NCBI GenBank assembly: GCA_028279945.1
Contig: JANQMT010000185.1
Location: 1-29,755, forward strand
Source: JAKSCF01 sp028279945
GTDB taxonomy: Bacteria; Bacillota; Clostridia; Peptostreptococcales; JAAYPU01
Direction of reading: 5' to 3'
Length of the DNA stretch: 29,755 nt
Positions 1 through 7,858 of the stretch are shown one piece after another (position 1 is the stretch's first letter; every line of letters begins with the position of its first letter). The notes beneath the pieces were generated by a model. The model was given only the letters and a program-made list of their open reading frames with translations. It searched no databases and was not told the origin of the DNA. A program made the position numbers and the translations under genes.

Positions 1-11
1 CCCATCAACCC

Positions 12-89
12 TGTTGATTTTTAAGTCAAAAGAATCATAAAATAAATATAGAATGTAAAAATTTTGTACAAAAAGGTTTATTTTTTTAC
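12..89 (+). repeat. Direct-repeat copy A, left: duplicated activator upstream region
   Basis: This stretch aligns over its whole length with 6254-6330, the region upstream of the sigma-54 activator gene. Both begin TGTTGATTTTTAAG and end in a run of T followed by AC. Both keep a possible sigma-A promoter, TTGATT and TAAAAT (TAGAAT on the right) with 18 bases between. Both also keep a GTAAAAA / TTTTTAC inverted pair further on. A perfect inverted repeat, ATCAAC-CCT-GTTGAT, overlaps the start (4-18). Seen directly; the promoter reading is inference. Confidence 0.7.
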
Positions 90-98
90 TAAAAAATG

Positions 99-152
99 AT
101 TAATCTTTTAATACAGCAAAAAATTAATGAAAATAATATTGAATGTCAATAA
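99..152 (+). pseudogene. 3' remnant of a second sigma-54 activator gene
   Basis: Read in the plus frame ending at the TAA at 150-152, the last codons give KINENNIECQ. The intact activator at 6414-7763 ends KIKKYNIECK, and the DNA is nearly the same (AATATTGAATGT shared, then AAA or CAA, then TAA). The upstream repeat (12-89) lies directly before it. The ribosome site, PAS domain, AAA+ domain and most of the helix-turn-helix are therefore missing, a loss of roughly 1.3 kb. It cannot encode a functional regulator. Confidence 0.65.
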
Positions 153-177
153 AGTTCATGAGGCCATCACATAATAA

Positions 178-230
178 AAGGGGTATCTCAACATCTATTA
201 GTTACGAGACACCCCCAAAAGTATTTTTTT
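178..230. terminator. Bidirectional terminator, duplicated copy
   Basis: The hairpin pairs GGGGTATCTC (180-189) with GAGACACCCC (206-215), with one A-C mismatch. T runs follow on the plus side and A runs precede it, so it can end transcription both from the decayed activator and from the minus-strand hydrolase gene at 233. Its 5' half and loop (about 177-203) are identical to the terminator at 7801-7853. Confidence 0.75.
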
Positions 231-232
231 AT

Positions 233-1465
233 TTATTTTGCTAATTCAAGTATACTGGCTAACAATACATCACACCCTAATTTTATATCTTCAAAGGGCG
301 TATTTTCTTCTGGCACATGGCTTCTTCCATTGATACTGGGTACAAAAATCATGCCTGCCTCTAAATATTTTCCTAATAAACATGCATCATGCACCGCACC
401 GCTATTCATGCTTTTGTAAGGAATATTTTTTTCTTCTGCCGCCTTTTTTATTGTGCTTATGATGTTTTCTCCCAGCTGAATACCCTTGGATTCAGCGATG
501 ATTTCTATTTCGTAATTCAGTCCATATTCATCGGACATGGTTTTAACGGCTTCATGGAATCTTTTGGTAAAGTATTCTATTTGAGCAAAATCTACATCTC
601 TCACATCAATTGTAAAGCTTGTTGTTTCAGGTATAATATTCGACACATTGGGATAGCAGTCAATTTTACCTACTGTTGCAACGGTTGATTGGCTGCATTC
701 TTTTTCTGCAATGTTCTTTACGGTTAGTATCATCTGTGATGCCGCTACCAATGCATCTTTTCTGAGGCGCATTGGTGCAGCCCCCGCATGATTCCCAATT
801 CCTTCTAGTGTCACTTTAATGGTTCTCATTCCTGCAATTTTTTCTACGATACCAATAGGTATTTTTTCTGTGTCTAAAACTGTGCTTTGCTCAATATGCA
901 ATTCAATCATGGCTTTGACCTCTTTTGGATTTAGCAGATGGTTTGGCATATCATCGGGATTAAGTCCAAAGTTTTTTAAGACGTCATACATGGATAACCC
1001 TTTGTGGTTTTTGAGTTTTTTAAAGTCTTCTACCGTATACTCTCCCATTAGTGATTTACTGCCCGTCATGGTTGAACCAAAATTAGACCCTTCTTCTTCG
1101 GCAAATAGGATGATTTCTATGGGATGTTTCGTCTGTATATGGTTTTCTTTTATCACTCTTATGACTTCTAATGCAGCAACGGCACCTGTGACACCATCAA
1201 ATTTGCCTCCGTTTAAGACTGTGTCAATGTGGGAACCACTCATGACCACCTGGTTATGGTCGGTGCCTTGTAGTCTGCCTCTGATATTGCCCACACCGTC
1301 AATTAATATATCTAACTCCAGTTCCTGCATTTGGCTGATGAAGTATTTCCTAACCCTGCTATCGTTTTCACTATATGAAAATCTTGTAACTCCGTTTCCA
1401 AGGGTATCACTAAAGCCGGCGATATTTTCTATATCTTTTTTTATACGCATTATATTCGTTTCCAT
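233..1465 (-). CDS. M20 family hydrolase, N-carbamoyl-L-amino-acid hydrolase / allantoate amidohydrolase type
   Basis: Zinc- or manganese-dependent hydrolase of the hydantoinase/carbamoylase branch of peptidase family M20. It would cleave a carbamoyl (ureido) or acyl C-N bond next to a carboxylate. About 410 residues is the usual family length. The metal ligands are visible: GSHIDTV near residue 79 (His), GGKFDG near 90 (Asp), AEEEGSNF near 125 (Glu pair), IELHIEQ near 190 (His) and GRSHVPEE near 383 (His). GNHAGAAP near 226 matches the lid and dimerisation domain. ATG at 1465 is chosen because AGGAAAG lies 9 bases upstream; a GTG at 1468 is in frame. It is the last gene of the five-gene operon and ends at a bidirectional terminator. 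The substrate (N-carbamoyl amino acid, ureidopropionate, allantoate, ureidoglycine) cannot be fixed from sequence. Confidence 0.88.
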   Translation of the reverse strand: METNIMRIKKDIENIAGFSDTLGNGVTRFSYSENDSRVRKYFISQMQELELDILIDGVGNIRGRLQGTDHNQVVMSGSHIDTVLNGGKFDGVTGAVAALEVIRVIKENHIQTKHPIEIILFAEEEGSNFGSTMTGSKSLMGEYTVEDFKKLKNHKGLSMYDVLKNFGLNPDDMPNHLLNPKEVKAMIELHIEQSTVLDTEKIPIGIVEKIAGMRTIKVTLEGIGNHAGAAPMRLRKDALVAASQMILTVKNIAEKECSQSTVATVGKIDCYPNVSNIIPETTSFTIDVRDVDFAQIEYFTKRFHEAVKTMSDEYGLNYEIEIIAESKGIQLGENIISTIKKAAEEKNIPYKSMNSGAVHDACLLGKYLEAGMIFVPSINGRSHVPEENTPFEDIKLGCDVLLASILELAK

Positions 1466-1513
1466 CACACTACTCTTTCCTATTCTCTGTTATTATATTA
1501 ATTCAAATCAACG

Positions 1514-3409
1514 TTATAAGACCCACTCCAGATGGAGTTTTTTTAGGGTTTCAAACGTAGGATTACCTGTGTCTTTATCCCATCCGGCAAGTTCATAGTA
1601 ATATTGTTTGGCTGCTTCAAATTCTTTTTTATCCACGCAAGCGCCTTTACTGGGTCCATCTGGAAGGGGTTGATGCAGCCTCTTTGGAAGTATATCCTCT
1701 TTTTTTGTGAAGCCTTCTCTTGCTGCAAAATATCTCATCATATTCATTCTGCGTTCACCGATTTCTTTAAGTTCTTCAATGGATGTGTCCCACCCTATTC
1801 CGTATTTGCAAAGATCCACCAATTCATCCGGTCCATACAACTGCCATGCCGGTCCCCATGCAAACTGACACAATGATAAGCTGTCCAGCATAGAAAAGAA
1901 TTTTTGAGACTCATACGCATATTTTGTTTTATTCTTATCCAGTCCTTTGTAGTCATGGACCGGTTCAAAATCTCCTATTTTAGTACTCCATTGCCATTCT
2001 TGGCTGTCTAAGGGTGCCATTAAGGCCGTATCGTGCTCGGAGGATTGATGATCGGCACCATATGGATTGAGTGAATAGATTAATGCTAGACTCTGCTTAA
2101 ATTGCGGCATGTGAGCAGGCAGTTCATTGCCTTTACATGCCATGACATACTCCTCTGCATGGCTTCCTATTTTTTCTGCTGCTCTTTTGCTGCCTTCTGC
2201 TAATAAATCCCCTATTTTTCCTTCTCGACGGGCTATCATAGGGATTAATTCTTTCAATACGCTGCTATTGCCAAATTTCAATTCCAATCCGTCGGTATCT
2301 TTTTCACTTATTAATCCTTTTTCATAGCATTCCATGGCAAAAGCAATGGTGGCACCACAGGATATGGTATCCAGTCCATACATGTTACACAGCTGGTTGG
2401 CTAAAGCGATATCTTCCAGATGATCTATCCCGCAATATGAGCCAAAAGTGCCTACCGTTTCATATTCCGGTCCGCCATATTTGGGATCAACCTTTCCTTT
2501 CACTTCGACGACGCGTTTACATCGAATGGCACATGCATAGCATGTGTCTCTGTTGATCAATATGGTTTCTTTCATTGTCGTTCCGGTAATTTTTTTTGCT
2601 TTGTCTTCGGAGAAATAACCGGATTGCCAATTGTTTGTAGGCAAAAAACCAATATTATTATGAGGTTCAAGAAGCCCATCTGTTCCATTTTCATATAGAC
2701 CCGATATGCCTGGGTTGTGTGACATTCTTTCTTTTACATTTTTTGTAAGCTTCTTAAATCCATCCATATCCATTGGCTTAATTGCTCTTTGCTTTTTGAC
2801 CACTAAGGCTTTCAGGTTTTTGGAACCCATTACAGCCCCCATACCCAACCTGCCGTTGGCTCTGCTTCTTTCGTTTAATATGCAGGCGTATTTTACTAGG
2901 TTTTCTCCTCCTGGTCCTATTTGTGCGATTTCTATCCTTTTTTCCTCTAACTCTTCTTTTATGACTTCCTCTGCATCTCCGGTTATTTTTCCCCATACCC
3001 TTTTGGCGTCTTTGAATTCTACTTTGTCGGCATCGATATATAAATAGACCGGCTTTTCAGCCTTTCCTCGAAATACTATGGCATCATATCCATTTGCTTT
3101 TATATGTGCAGGCATAAATCCTCCTGCTTGGCTGTCTCCGGCCGTTCCTGTCAACGGGCTCTTAGACGTTACAACCATTCTGCTTTGTCCGCTAATGGGC
3201 AGCCCTGTTAAGGGTGATACTGAAAACACCAATAAATTGTCGGGAGATAAGGCATCTACTTTGGCCTCCATTTCTTTAAGCAATAAATACATGCCCAATG
3301 CAGACCCTCCAGGATATTTTTTATATATGCTGCCATCTAGTTTTTTAACTGAATACTTTAAATGTGTTAAATCAATATCCAATATTGTTGCTTCAGGGAA
3401 ATTTGCCAT
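1514..3409 (-). CDS. Tungsten-containing aldehyde:ferredoxin oxidoreductase (AOR family)
   Basis: Cytoplasmic oxidoreductase interconverting an aldehyde (plus water) and a carboxylate, with ferredoxin as partner and a tungsten bis-pterin plus one 4Fe-4S cluster. At 631 residues it is the normal AOR length. The cluster ligands are visible as CYACAIRC (C290, C293, C297) and the distant C514 in DSLSLCQF. GPEYET carries the conserved Glu (E316), GLDTISCG (345-352) is a pterin-contact loop, and ADHQ contains H454. AAGGAG upstream of ATG at 3409 supports the start. The gene lies 26 bases after the DapA-like gene in the same operon. The sequence does not reveal which aldehyde is used; the neighbours suggest one released by the lyase encoded just upstream. 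Family call firm, substrate unknown. Confidence 0.93.
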   Translation of the reverse strand: MANFPEATILDIDLTHLKYSVKKLDGSIYKKYPGGSALGMYLLLKEMEAKVDALSPDNLLVFSVSPLTGLPISGQSRMVVTSKSPLTGTAGDSQAGGFMPAHIKANGYDAIVFRGKAEKPVYLYIDADKVEFKDAKRVWGKITGDAEEVIKEELEEKRIEIAQIGPGGENLVKYACILNERSRANGRLGMGAVMGSKNLKALVVKKQRAIKPMDMDGFKKLTKNVKERMSHNPGISGLYENGTDGLLEPHNNIGFLPTNNWQSGYFSEDKAKKITGTTMKETILINRDTCYACAIRCKRVVEVKGKVDPKYGGPEYETVGTFGSYCGIDHLEDIALANQLCNMYGLDTISCGATIAFAMECYEKGLISEKDTDGLELKFGNSSVLKELIPMIARREGKIGDLLAEGSKRAAEKIGSHAEEYVMACKGNELPAHMPQFKQSLALIYSLNPYGADHQSSEHDTALMAPLDSQEWQWSTKIGDFEPVHDYKGLDKNKTKYAYESQKFFSMLDSLSLCQFAWGPAWQLYGPDELVDLCKYGIGWDTSIEELKEIGERRMNMMRYFAAREGFTKKEDILPKRLHQPLPDGPSKGACVDKKEFEAAKQYYYELAGWDKDTGNPTFETLKKLHLEWVL

Positions 3410-3435
3410 TTGACTTTCTCCTTACACCATTTATT

Positions 3436-4374
3436 TTAAATGCATCCGTTTAAGCTCTCACCTAAAATATCATTCAATTTATCTCTAATTGATTTTTCTC
3501 GTTTCGCCATACTTTCTTTTTCGTTGTCCGAAAGAGGCCGCACCGGGTCTCCCATATTAAATCTTCTTATATCCAAGGCCTTCTTATACCCCACCGGAAA
3601 GGGTATTGCGTTGAGATCTGTTAATAATTCTACTATTTTAAATTCCAATTCTTTTGCCCTATCATAATGCCTCTCTTGCCAAGCTTTGTATATTTCAATC
3701 ATAATTTCCGGAACAATGCCTACTAAAGCGGACATTGTCCCGTTGCCGCCCATCATCAGTGTTGGAAGAATTATTTCTTCCCTGCCCGTCATGACGCCCA
3801 TATGTCCAGCTTTGTTTGCTATATCCATAAAGTTCATAAAGTCAACCATACTGCCACTACTATCTTTCATAGATACAACGTTTGGATATTCTGCTAATTT
3901 TTCTACCACATTATAGGTCAGTGGCATACTAAATGCAGGCGCATTATATAGCACAATCGGAAAGTTGGGTGCTGCCTCAATAATTGTTTCATAATGTGCT
4001 ATAACGCCGTCTTCTGAAATAGGTAAATAATAAGGTGCACAAATTACTGCTCCTGCACAACCTAATCTTTCCAGCTCTTTTATAAATTTTATTGCATTAG
4101 AGGCACAACTGTCTGATGCTCCGGGCATAACAGGCACCCTGCCATCCACAGCTTGTAAAATAACTTCTACGACTCTAACTCTCTCTTCAAAACTCAAATG
4201 AATCGCTTCTCCACAACTTCCTAAAGGAAATATTCCGTCTACGCCTTTATCAACCAGCCAAGTTACAAGTTTTCTTAACTCTTCCTCATTTACTTTTCTT
4301 TCTTCATCAAAAGGTGTTAACAATGCCGCATACAGCCCCTCTGGTTTTTTCAATTTTATTTCACTATTTTCCAT
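3436..4374 (-). CDS. DapA / N-acetylneuraminate lyase superfamily aldolase
   Basis: Class I aldolase or lyase with a TIM barrel, acting through a Schiff base between a lysine and a 2-oxo acid. The lysine is K170 in VSMKDSSG and the partner tyrosine is Y143 in LYNAP. At 312 residues the length is normal. It is unlikely to be a true dihydrodipicolinate synthase. The arginine that binds the aspartate-semialdehyde carboxylate (R138 in E. coli DapA, two residues after YNxP) is F148 here, and the GTTGE loop reads GSCGE (52-56). Known relatives with such changes are 2-keto-3-deoxy-sugar-acid aldolases, 4-hydroxy-2-oxoglutarate aldolases and hydroxyproline-pathway deaminases. AAGGAG upstream supports the ATG. 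It lies between ridA and the AOR gene, consistent with an aldolase that supplies an aldehyde (inference). Confidence 0.88.
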   Translation of the reverse strand: MENSEIKLKKPEGLYAALLTPFDEERKVNEEELRKLVTWLVDKGVDGIFPLGSCGEAIHLSFEERVRVVEVILQAVDGRVPVMPGASDSCASNAIKFIKELERLGCAGAVICAPYYLPISEDGVIAHYETIIEAAPNFPIVLYNAPAFSMPLTYNVVEKLAEYPNVVSMKDSSGSMVDFMNFMDIANKAGHMGVMTGREEIILPTLMMGGNGTMSALVGIVPEIMIEIYKAWQERHYDRAKELEFKIVELLTDLNAIPFPVGYKKALDIRRFNMGDPVRPLSDNEKESMAKREKSIRDKLNDILGESLNGCI

Positions 4375-4399
4375 GATTACTTATCTCCTTTATAAATGA

Positions 4400-4858
4400 T
4401 TACTCTACTTCTACTATCATTTCTACTTCTACAGCCATATTTAACGGTAAAGTATTGGTTGCTAATGCACATCTACTATGCTCACCTTTTTCTCCAAATA
4501 GTAGCATTATCGTGTCAGAAAAACCGTTAATAACGTATGGCTGATCATAAAAATCATCTGCACTATTGACATAACCTTTTATATTTACAAATTGTTTAAC
4601 GCTGTCTAAATCTCCAATTGCATCTTTTAGCGTAGCTATTAAATCAATGGCAGATAGTCTTGCAGCCTCATAACCTTCTTCTTTCGTCAAATCTTTACCT
4701 ACCTTACCATAATATTTTGGTTTATTATTCCAAAATGGTCCTTGCCCTGAAAAATATAACAGGTTGCCTACTCTTTTATACGGCTTATAATTCCCACTTG
4801 GTTCAACAGGTATCGGTAATTCAATATTGTTTTCTTTTAACCTTTGTTCTACTATCAT
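4400..4858 (-). CDS. RidA (YjgF/YER057c/UK114) family enamine/imine deaminase
   Basis: Small trimeric cytoplasmic protein, about 152 residues, that hydrolyses 2-aminoacrylate-type enamines or imines released by PLP dehydratases. The fold is recognised from PVEPSGNYKPYKRVGNLLYFSGQGP at the N-terminal side, the KDLTKEEGYEAARLSAI helix, and the C-terminal segment ALATNTLPLNMAVEVE. The catalytic arginine is R133 or a close neighbour in HSRCALAT. ATG at 4858 is preferred over GTG at 4867 because AGAGGTG then sits 6 bases upstream. It lies about 100 bases after the dehydratase gene in the same direction, the expected partnership. Some long-form members such as YjgH or TdcF relatives act on other substrates. 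Confidence 0.88.
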   Translation of the reverse strand: MIVEQRLKENNIELPIPVEPSGNYKPYKRVGNLLYFSGQGPFWNNKPKYYGKVGKDLTKEEGYEAARLSAIDLIATLKDAIGDLDSVKQFVNIKGYVNSADDFYDQPYVINGFSDTIMLLFGEKGEHSRCALATNTLPLNMAVEVEMIVEVE

Positions 4859-4962
4859 TTTCTTCACCTCTTTATAATTAATAATGAATAGACTTATTAA
4901 ATCTTAATTTTCTGACTATCTTCCATATGAACACTTGAATGATACCTTTCACAACTTAATAT

Positions 4963-5928
4963 CTAATAATACTCTTTAATCAAATTTCCAAGCAGTTGTG
5001 GTGAAATATTTGAGCCTGTCATAACCAACACAACATTCTTACCTAAAAATTGTTCTTCATATCTTTTGACTGCCGCATATACTATCGCACTTGATGGCTC
5101 ACAAACCATCTTCTCTTGCATTAAAATATCTATTATAGCATCTTTTATTTCTTTCTCATTTACCAACAACACTTGATCTATACATTCAGAAGACCTATCA
5201 AAGGAAAATTTTGAAACACCACCGATTAATGCTTCGCACACACTATCTCCTTTTACCTTATAAGTTTTGTACCAAACCCCCTCATTCATTGAATCATACA
5301 TAGATGGGTTTAATTCTGTTTGTACACCTATTACTTTTATATTAGGATTTACTTGTTTTACATATGAGCTTATACCGGTAATCAGCCCGCCGCTGCCTAT
5401 TGGCACTAATACCACGTCGGTTTCAGGCAGCTCCTTCATTATCTCCAACCCTATTGTTCCATGACCGGCAATACATACTTCGTCATCTCGTGGATCAACC
5501 TTTATTAACCCTAATGCTTCTATTTTCGTTATGCCTATTTTATAAGTTTCATCGAAGTTATCACCTATAACGTTTATCTTTGCGTTATATCTCTCCATTT
5601 TTTCTGTTTTTGATTTTGGGGTTATGGTTGGCACAAAAATTTCTGCTGGATATATTTTTAATAAATTAGCTCCGTATGCAAGTGCAGCTCCATGATTCCC
5701 AGAAGAAATAGCAGTAACCCCCATCTTTTTTTCTTCCTCACTTAAAGAAGTCAATTTACTGATTACACCTCTTATTTTATAGCTTTTTACTATAGGTTGA
5801 TGATTCTCAAGCTTCAAGTAAACCTTCGTATTTTCATTACTTAATGCATGGCTTTGTTCTAATGTTGTTGGTGATAAATGTTTTCTAACTCTTTCATAGG
5901 CTCTATCTATTGTTTCTTTTTTTATCAA
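4963..5928 (-). CDS. PLP-dependent threonine/serine dehydratase-like ammonia-lyase (fold type II)
   Basis: Would convert a beta-hydroxy or beta-substituted amino acid to a 2-oxo acid and ammonia through an enamine. The PLP lysine is in KSYKIRG (about residue 51 from the start used here), SSGNHGAALAYGA is the substrate-carboxylate loop, PIGSGGLITG is the glycine-rich phosphate loop, and MTGSN near the C-terminus holds the residue facing the PLP nitrogen. At about 321 residues it has no ACT domain, so it is a catabolic type without isoleucine feedback. TTG at 5928 is preferred because GGAGAG lies 7 bases upstream; a TTG at 5943 is in frame but has no ribosome site. It is the first gene after the sigma-54 promoter at 6004-6019. 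Threonine, serine, hydroxyaspartate and hydroxyectoine-derived substrates are all possible. Confidence 0.88.
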   Translation of the reverse strand: MIKKETIDRAYERVRKHLSPTTLEQSHALSNENTKVYLKLENHQPIVKSYKIRGVISKLTSLSEEEKKMGVTAISSGNHGAALAYGANLLKIYPAEIFVPTITPKSKTEKMERYNAKINVIGDNFDETYKIGITKIEALGLIKVDPRDDEVCIAGHGTIGLEIMKELPETDVVLVPIGSGGLITGISSYVKQVNPNIKVIGVQTELNPSMYDSMNEGVWYKTYKVKGDSVCEALIGGVSKFSFDRSSECIDQVLLVNEKEIKDAIIDILMQEKMVCEPSSAIVYAAVKRYEEQFLGKNVVLVMTGSNISPQLLGNLIKEYY

Positions 5929-6003
5929 TTCACTACTCTCCAATCTGAAATTAATTTAGATATGTTTTAATTCAATATATTCTACTCATGTTCATGTTTA
6001 ATT

Positions 6004-6019
6004 TGCAAAACTTGTGCCA
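6004..6019 (-). promoter_or_regulatory. Sigma-54 promoter of the five-gene catabolic operon
   Basis: On the minus strand the sequence is TGGCAC, AAGTT, TTGCA, an exact match to the TGGCACN5TTGCW consensus, with the invariant GG and GC separated by 10 bases. Transcription would begin near 5993, about 65 bases before the dehydratase start. The neighbouring gene encodes a sigma-54 activator, which supports the call. Confidence 0.9.
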
Positions 6020-6253
6020 ATTTTAATGCATCATTCAGCCCTAAAATCAACAAATTTTCTTAACTTTTTTACGTTTTCTATTAATTTTCCACATGGCAAT
6101 TCTTTTTCTTTTTACTTTTTATGTGAATTCGTAAATTATTTTTTACATTCTTCTTTTGTCTTTTTTAAAATACTCCAGAATACTTACCTGTCCCTTAATT
6201 AAACCACTTACGTTGATTTTAAAGGTTTTCATTAAAAAATTACTCTTCTAACA

Positions 6254-6330
6254 TGTTGATTTTTAAGGCAAAAAAATGATAGAATAAGTTAATATGTAAA
6301 AACTTTATACAAAAAGTTAATTTTTTTTAC
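6254..6330 (+). repeat. Direct-repeat copy B, right: activator upstream region
   Basis: This matches 12-89 along its length. It contains a possible sigma-A promoter for the activator: TTGATT at 6257-6262, 18 bases, then TAGAAT. A GTAAAAA / TTTTTAC inverted pair follows. Conservation of these same elements in the decayed left copy suggests they belong to the activator's own control region. Confidence 0.65.
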
Positions 6331-6413
6331 ATCGGACTTGCCGAATCTATCATCTAACAAAAGACTAATAAAATAGTAAGCATTGGGAGGTAATTAAGAT
6401 TTACAAAAAAGAA

Positions 6414-7763
6414 TTGGAAACAATGAAAGAAGCGTTTTTAGAAAGTGACTCTATTGTTGTAATTGATACAGAAGGTAAAATAATGTTTCACAATGAATAT
6501 ACTAATATTTACAGTAAATATAAATCAGAAAATATTTTAGGTAAACATATCTTTGAGGTATATGACTGGCTTTCCCAAAATCCGGTTAATGGAATGACCG
6601 TACTTAGAACCGGAGAACCTGTCCTCAATCAACTACAAGTCATTAATCCCAATACAAAAGATGCCGTACAGTGTATTTTTAACAGCTTCCCGCTTAAAAA
6701 TAGTAAGGGCTTAATAGGCGCAATAAACGTATCCTCTATTATAAACACATCCAATAATGATAAAGCTGTTTCCTATAATAGAAAAAATTTTCTTACTTCA
6801 AAGTATGAATTCAACAATATAATAACCAATAATATTCATATGAAAAAACTTATTGAAAAGCTTAGAAATGCCTCTAAAAGTGATTCCAGTATTTTTATAT
6901 ATGGCGAAACCGGAACAGGCAAAGAGCTTTTTGCTCACTCTATTCACAATTTTAGTAACAGAAGTAAGTTTCCTTTTATATCTCAAAACTGTGCGGCTAT
7001 TCCTGAAACGCTTATGGAAAGTATAATATTTGGAACCAGTAAGGGAAGTTTTACAGGCGCCCAAGAGAAAAAAGGCATTTTTGAGTTAGCCAATAAAGGT
7101 ACTCTCTTTCTGGATGAAATAAATTCAATGCCATTAAACTTACAGTCTAAATTATTAAGGGTTTTAGAAGATGGTAAAATTAGAAGACTCGGTGATAATA
7201 AAGAAATAGATGTAGATGTAAGAATCATCGCCTCTACCAATGAATCCCTGGAAAAGTTAATTCAAAATAATAGTTTCCGAACCGATCTTTACTTTAGACT
7301 AAATGTGGTCAGTGCCAGCATATTACCCCTTAGAGAACGAAAAGATGATATCAGTTTATTGTGCAATTATTTTATAGATTATTTCAGCGATACATTTGAT
7401 CAGTCTATTTCAAAAATTGATAATAATGCTTTAGTAAAACTAATAGAATATTCTTGGCCCGGAAACATCCGAGAACTTAAAAACTGTATTGAAAGTGCAC
7501 ATGTTAATGTCACTGATGGAATAATAAGGTTAAATGATTTACCTCAGCATATCATCAGTAATATTAAATCTGAACACAAATTAAATATCAGACATAAAAG
7601 AGAAACTTCTCTAAGTAAAATGGTGGAACAATACGAAAAAGAAATTATAGAAAGCTCTCTTATTGAAAACTTCTATAAAATAACAAAAACCGCAAACGAT
7701 CTTGGCATTCCAAGGCAAAGTCTTTATAATAAAATCAAAAAATATAATATTGAATGTAAATAA
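6414..7763 (+). CDS. Sigma-54-dependent transcriptional activator, PAS-AAA+-Fis
   Basis: Enhancer-binding protein that remodels sigma-54 RNA polymerase by ATP hydrolysis. Residues 1-115 form a PAS-type sensor. The AAA+ domain (about 130-355) has Walker A GETGTGKE (164-171), a sigma-54 contact loop GSFTGA (211-216, usually GAFTGA), Walker B LFLDEIN with D234 and E235, and arginine-finger candidates R289 and R295. A Fis-type helix-turn-helix occupies about 407-443. The start is uncertain. TTG at 6414 and ATG at 6423 lack a ribosome site at a proper distance, while GGGAGGT at 385-391 of that kilobase (6385-6391) is exactly 7 bases before an in-frame ATT at 6399, which would add IYKKE. It probably activates the promoters at 6004-6019 and 13802-13818, and perhaps itself. 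The PAS domain suggests a small-molecule effector, unidentified. Confidence 0.93.
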   Translation: METMKEAFLESDSIVVIDTEGKIMFHNEYTNIYSKYKSENILGKHIFEVYDWLSQNPVNGMTVLRTGEPVLNQLQVINPNTKDAVQCIFNSFPLKNSKGLIGAINVSSIINTSNNDKAVSYNRKNFLTSKYEFNNIITNNIHMKKLIEKLRNASKSDSSIFIYGETGTGKELFAHSIHNFSNRSKFPFISQNCAAIPETLMESIIFGTSKGSFTGAQEKKGIFELANKGTLFLDEINSMPLNLQSKLLRVLEDGKIRRLGDNKEIDVDVRIIASTNESLEKLIQNNSFRTDLYFRLNVVSASILPLRERKDDISLLCNYFIDYFSDTFDQSISKIDNNALVKLIEYSWPGNIRELKNCIESAHVNVTDGIIRLNDLPQHIISNIKSEHKLNIRHKRETSLSKMVEQYEKEIIESSLIENFYKITKTANDLGIPRQSLYNKIKKYNIECK

Positions 7764-7800
7764 AAGTTAATGAGGTTATGGTATAAAAAACTGCAAACCA

Positions 7801-7853
7801 AAAGGGGTATCTCAACATCTATTAGTTGTGAGATACCCCTTAAAGTTTTTTTC
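7801..7853. terminator. Bidirectional terminator between activator and NuoG-like gene
   Basis: A perfect 13-bp stem, AAGGGGTATCTCA (7802-7814) with TGAGATACCCCTT (7829-7841), lies between two convergent genes. T-rich sequence follows on the plus side and A-rich sequence precedes it, so it can serve both strands. The 5' arm and loop are duplicated at 177-203. Confidence 0.88.
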
Positions 7854-7858
7854 TATAT

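Larger units (their letters stand above)
5929..6398. other. Divergent control region between dehydratase and activator genes
   Basis: This gene-free stretch holds the minus-strand sigma-54 promoter (6004-6019) and, at its far end, the plus-strand upstream region of the activator. GTTGATTTTAAAGG (6212-6225) and GTTGATTTTTAAGG (6255-6268) form a direct repeat spaced 43 bases, about four helical turns. A GTAAA / TTTAC inverted pair at 6131-6146 lies about 120 bases upstream of the -24 element, a usual distance for an activator site. No further coding signal is seen. Confidence 0.55.

Noticed and set aside
819..1598. Long plus-strand open frame antisense to the hydrolase gene
   Set aside because: The minus-strand frame encodes a clear M20 enzyme with all metal ligands. 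The plus-strand product resembles no family and has no ribosome site.
3436..4374. dapA (lysine biosynthesis)
   Set aside because: The arginine that defines DapA is replaced by Phe, and the gene sits in a catabolic sigma-54 operon.
6094..6109. Plus-strand sigma-54 promoter in front of the activator
   Set aside because: TGGCAATTCTTTTTCT has the GG element, but the invariant GC at -12 is absent.
5929..6250. Small plus-strand gene of about 60 codons at 6014
   Set aside because: The product is Phe-rich low-complexity sequence from AT-rich DNA and overlaps the sigma-54 promoter.
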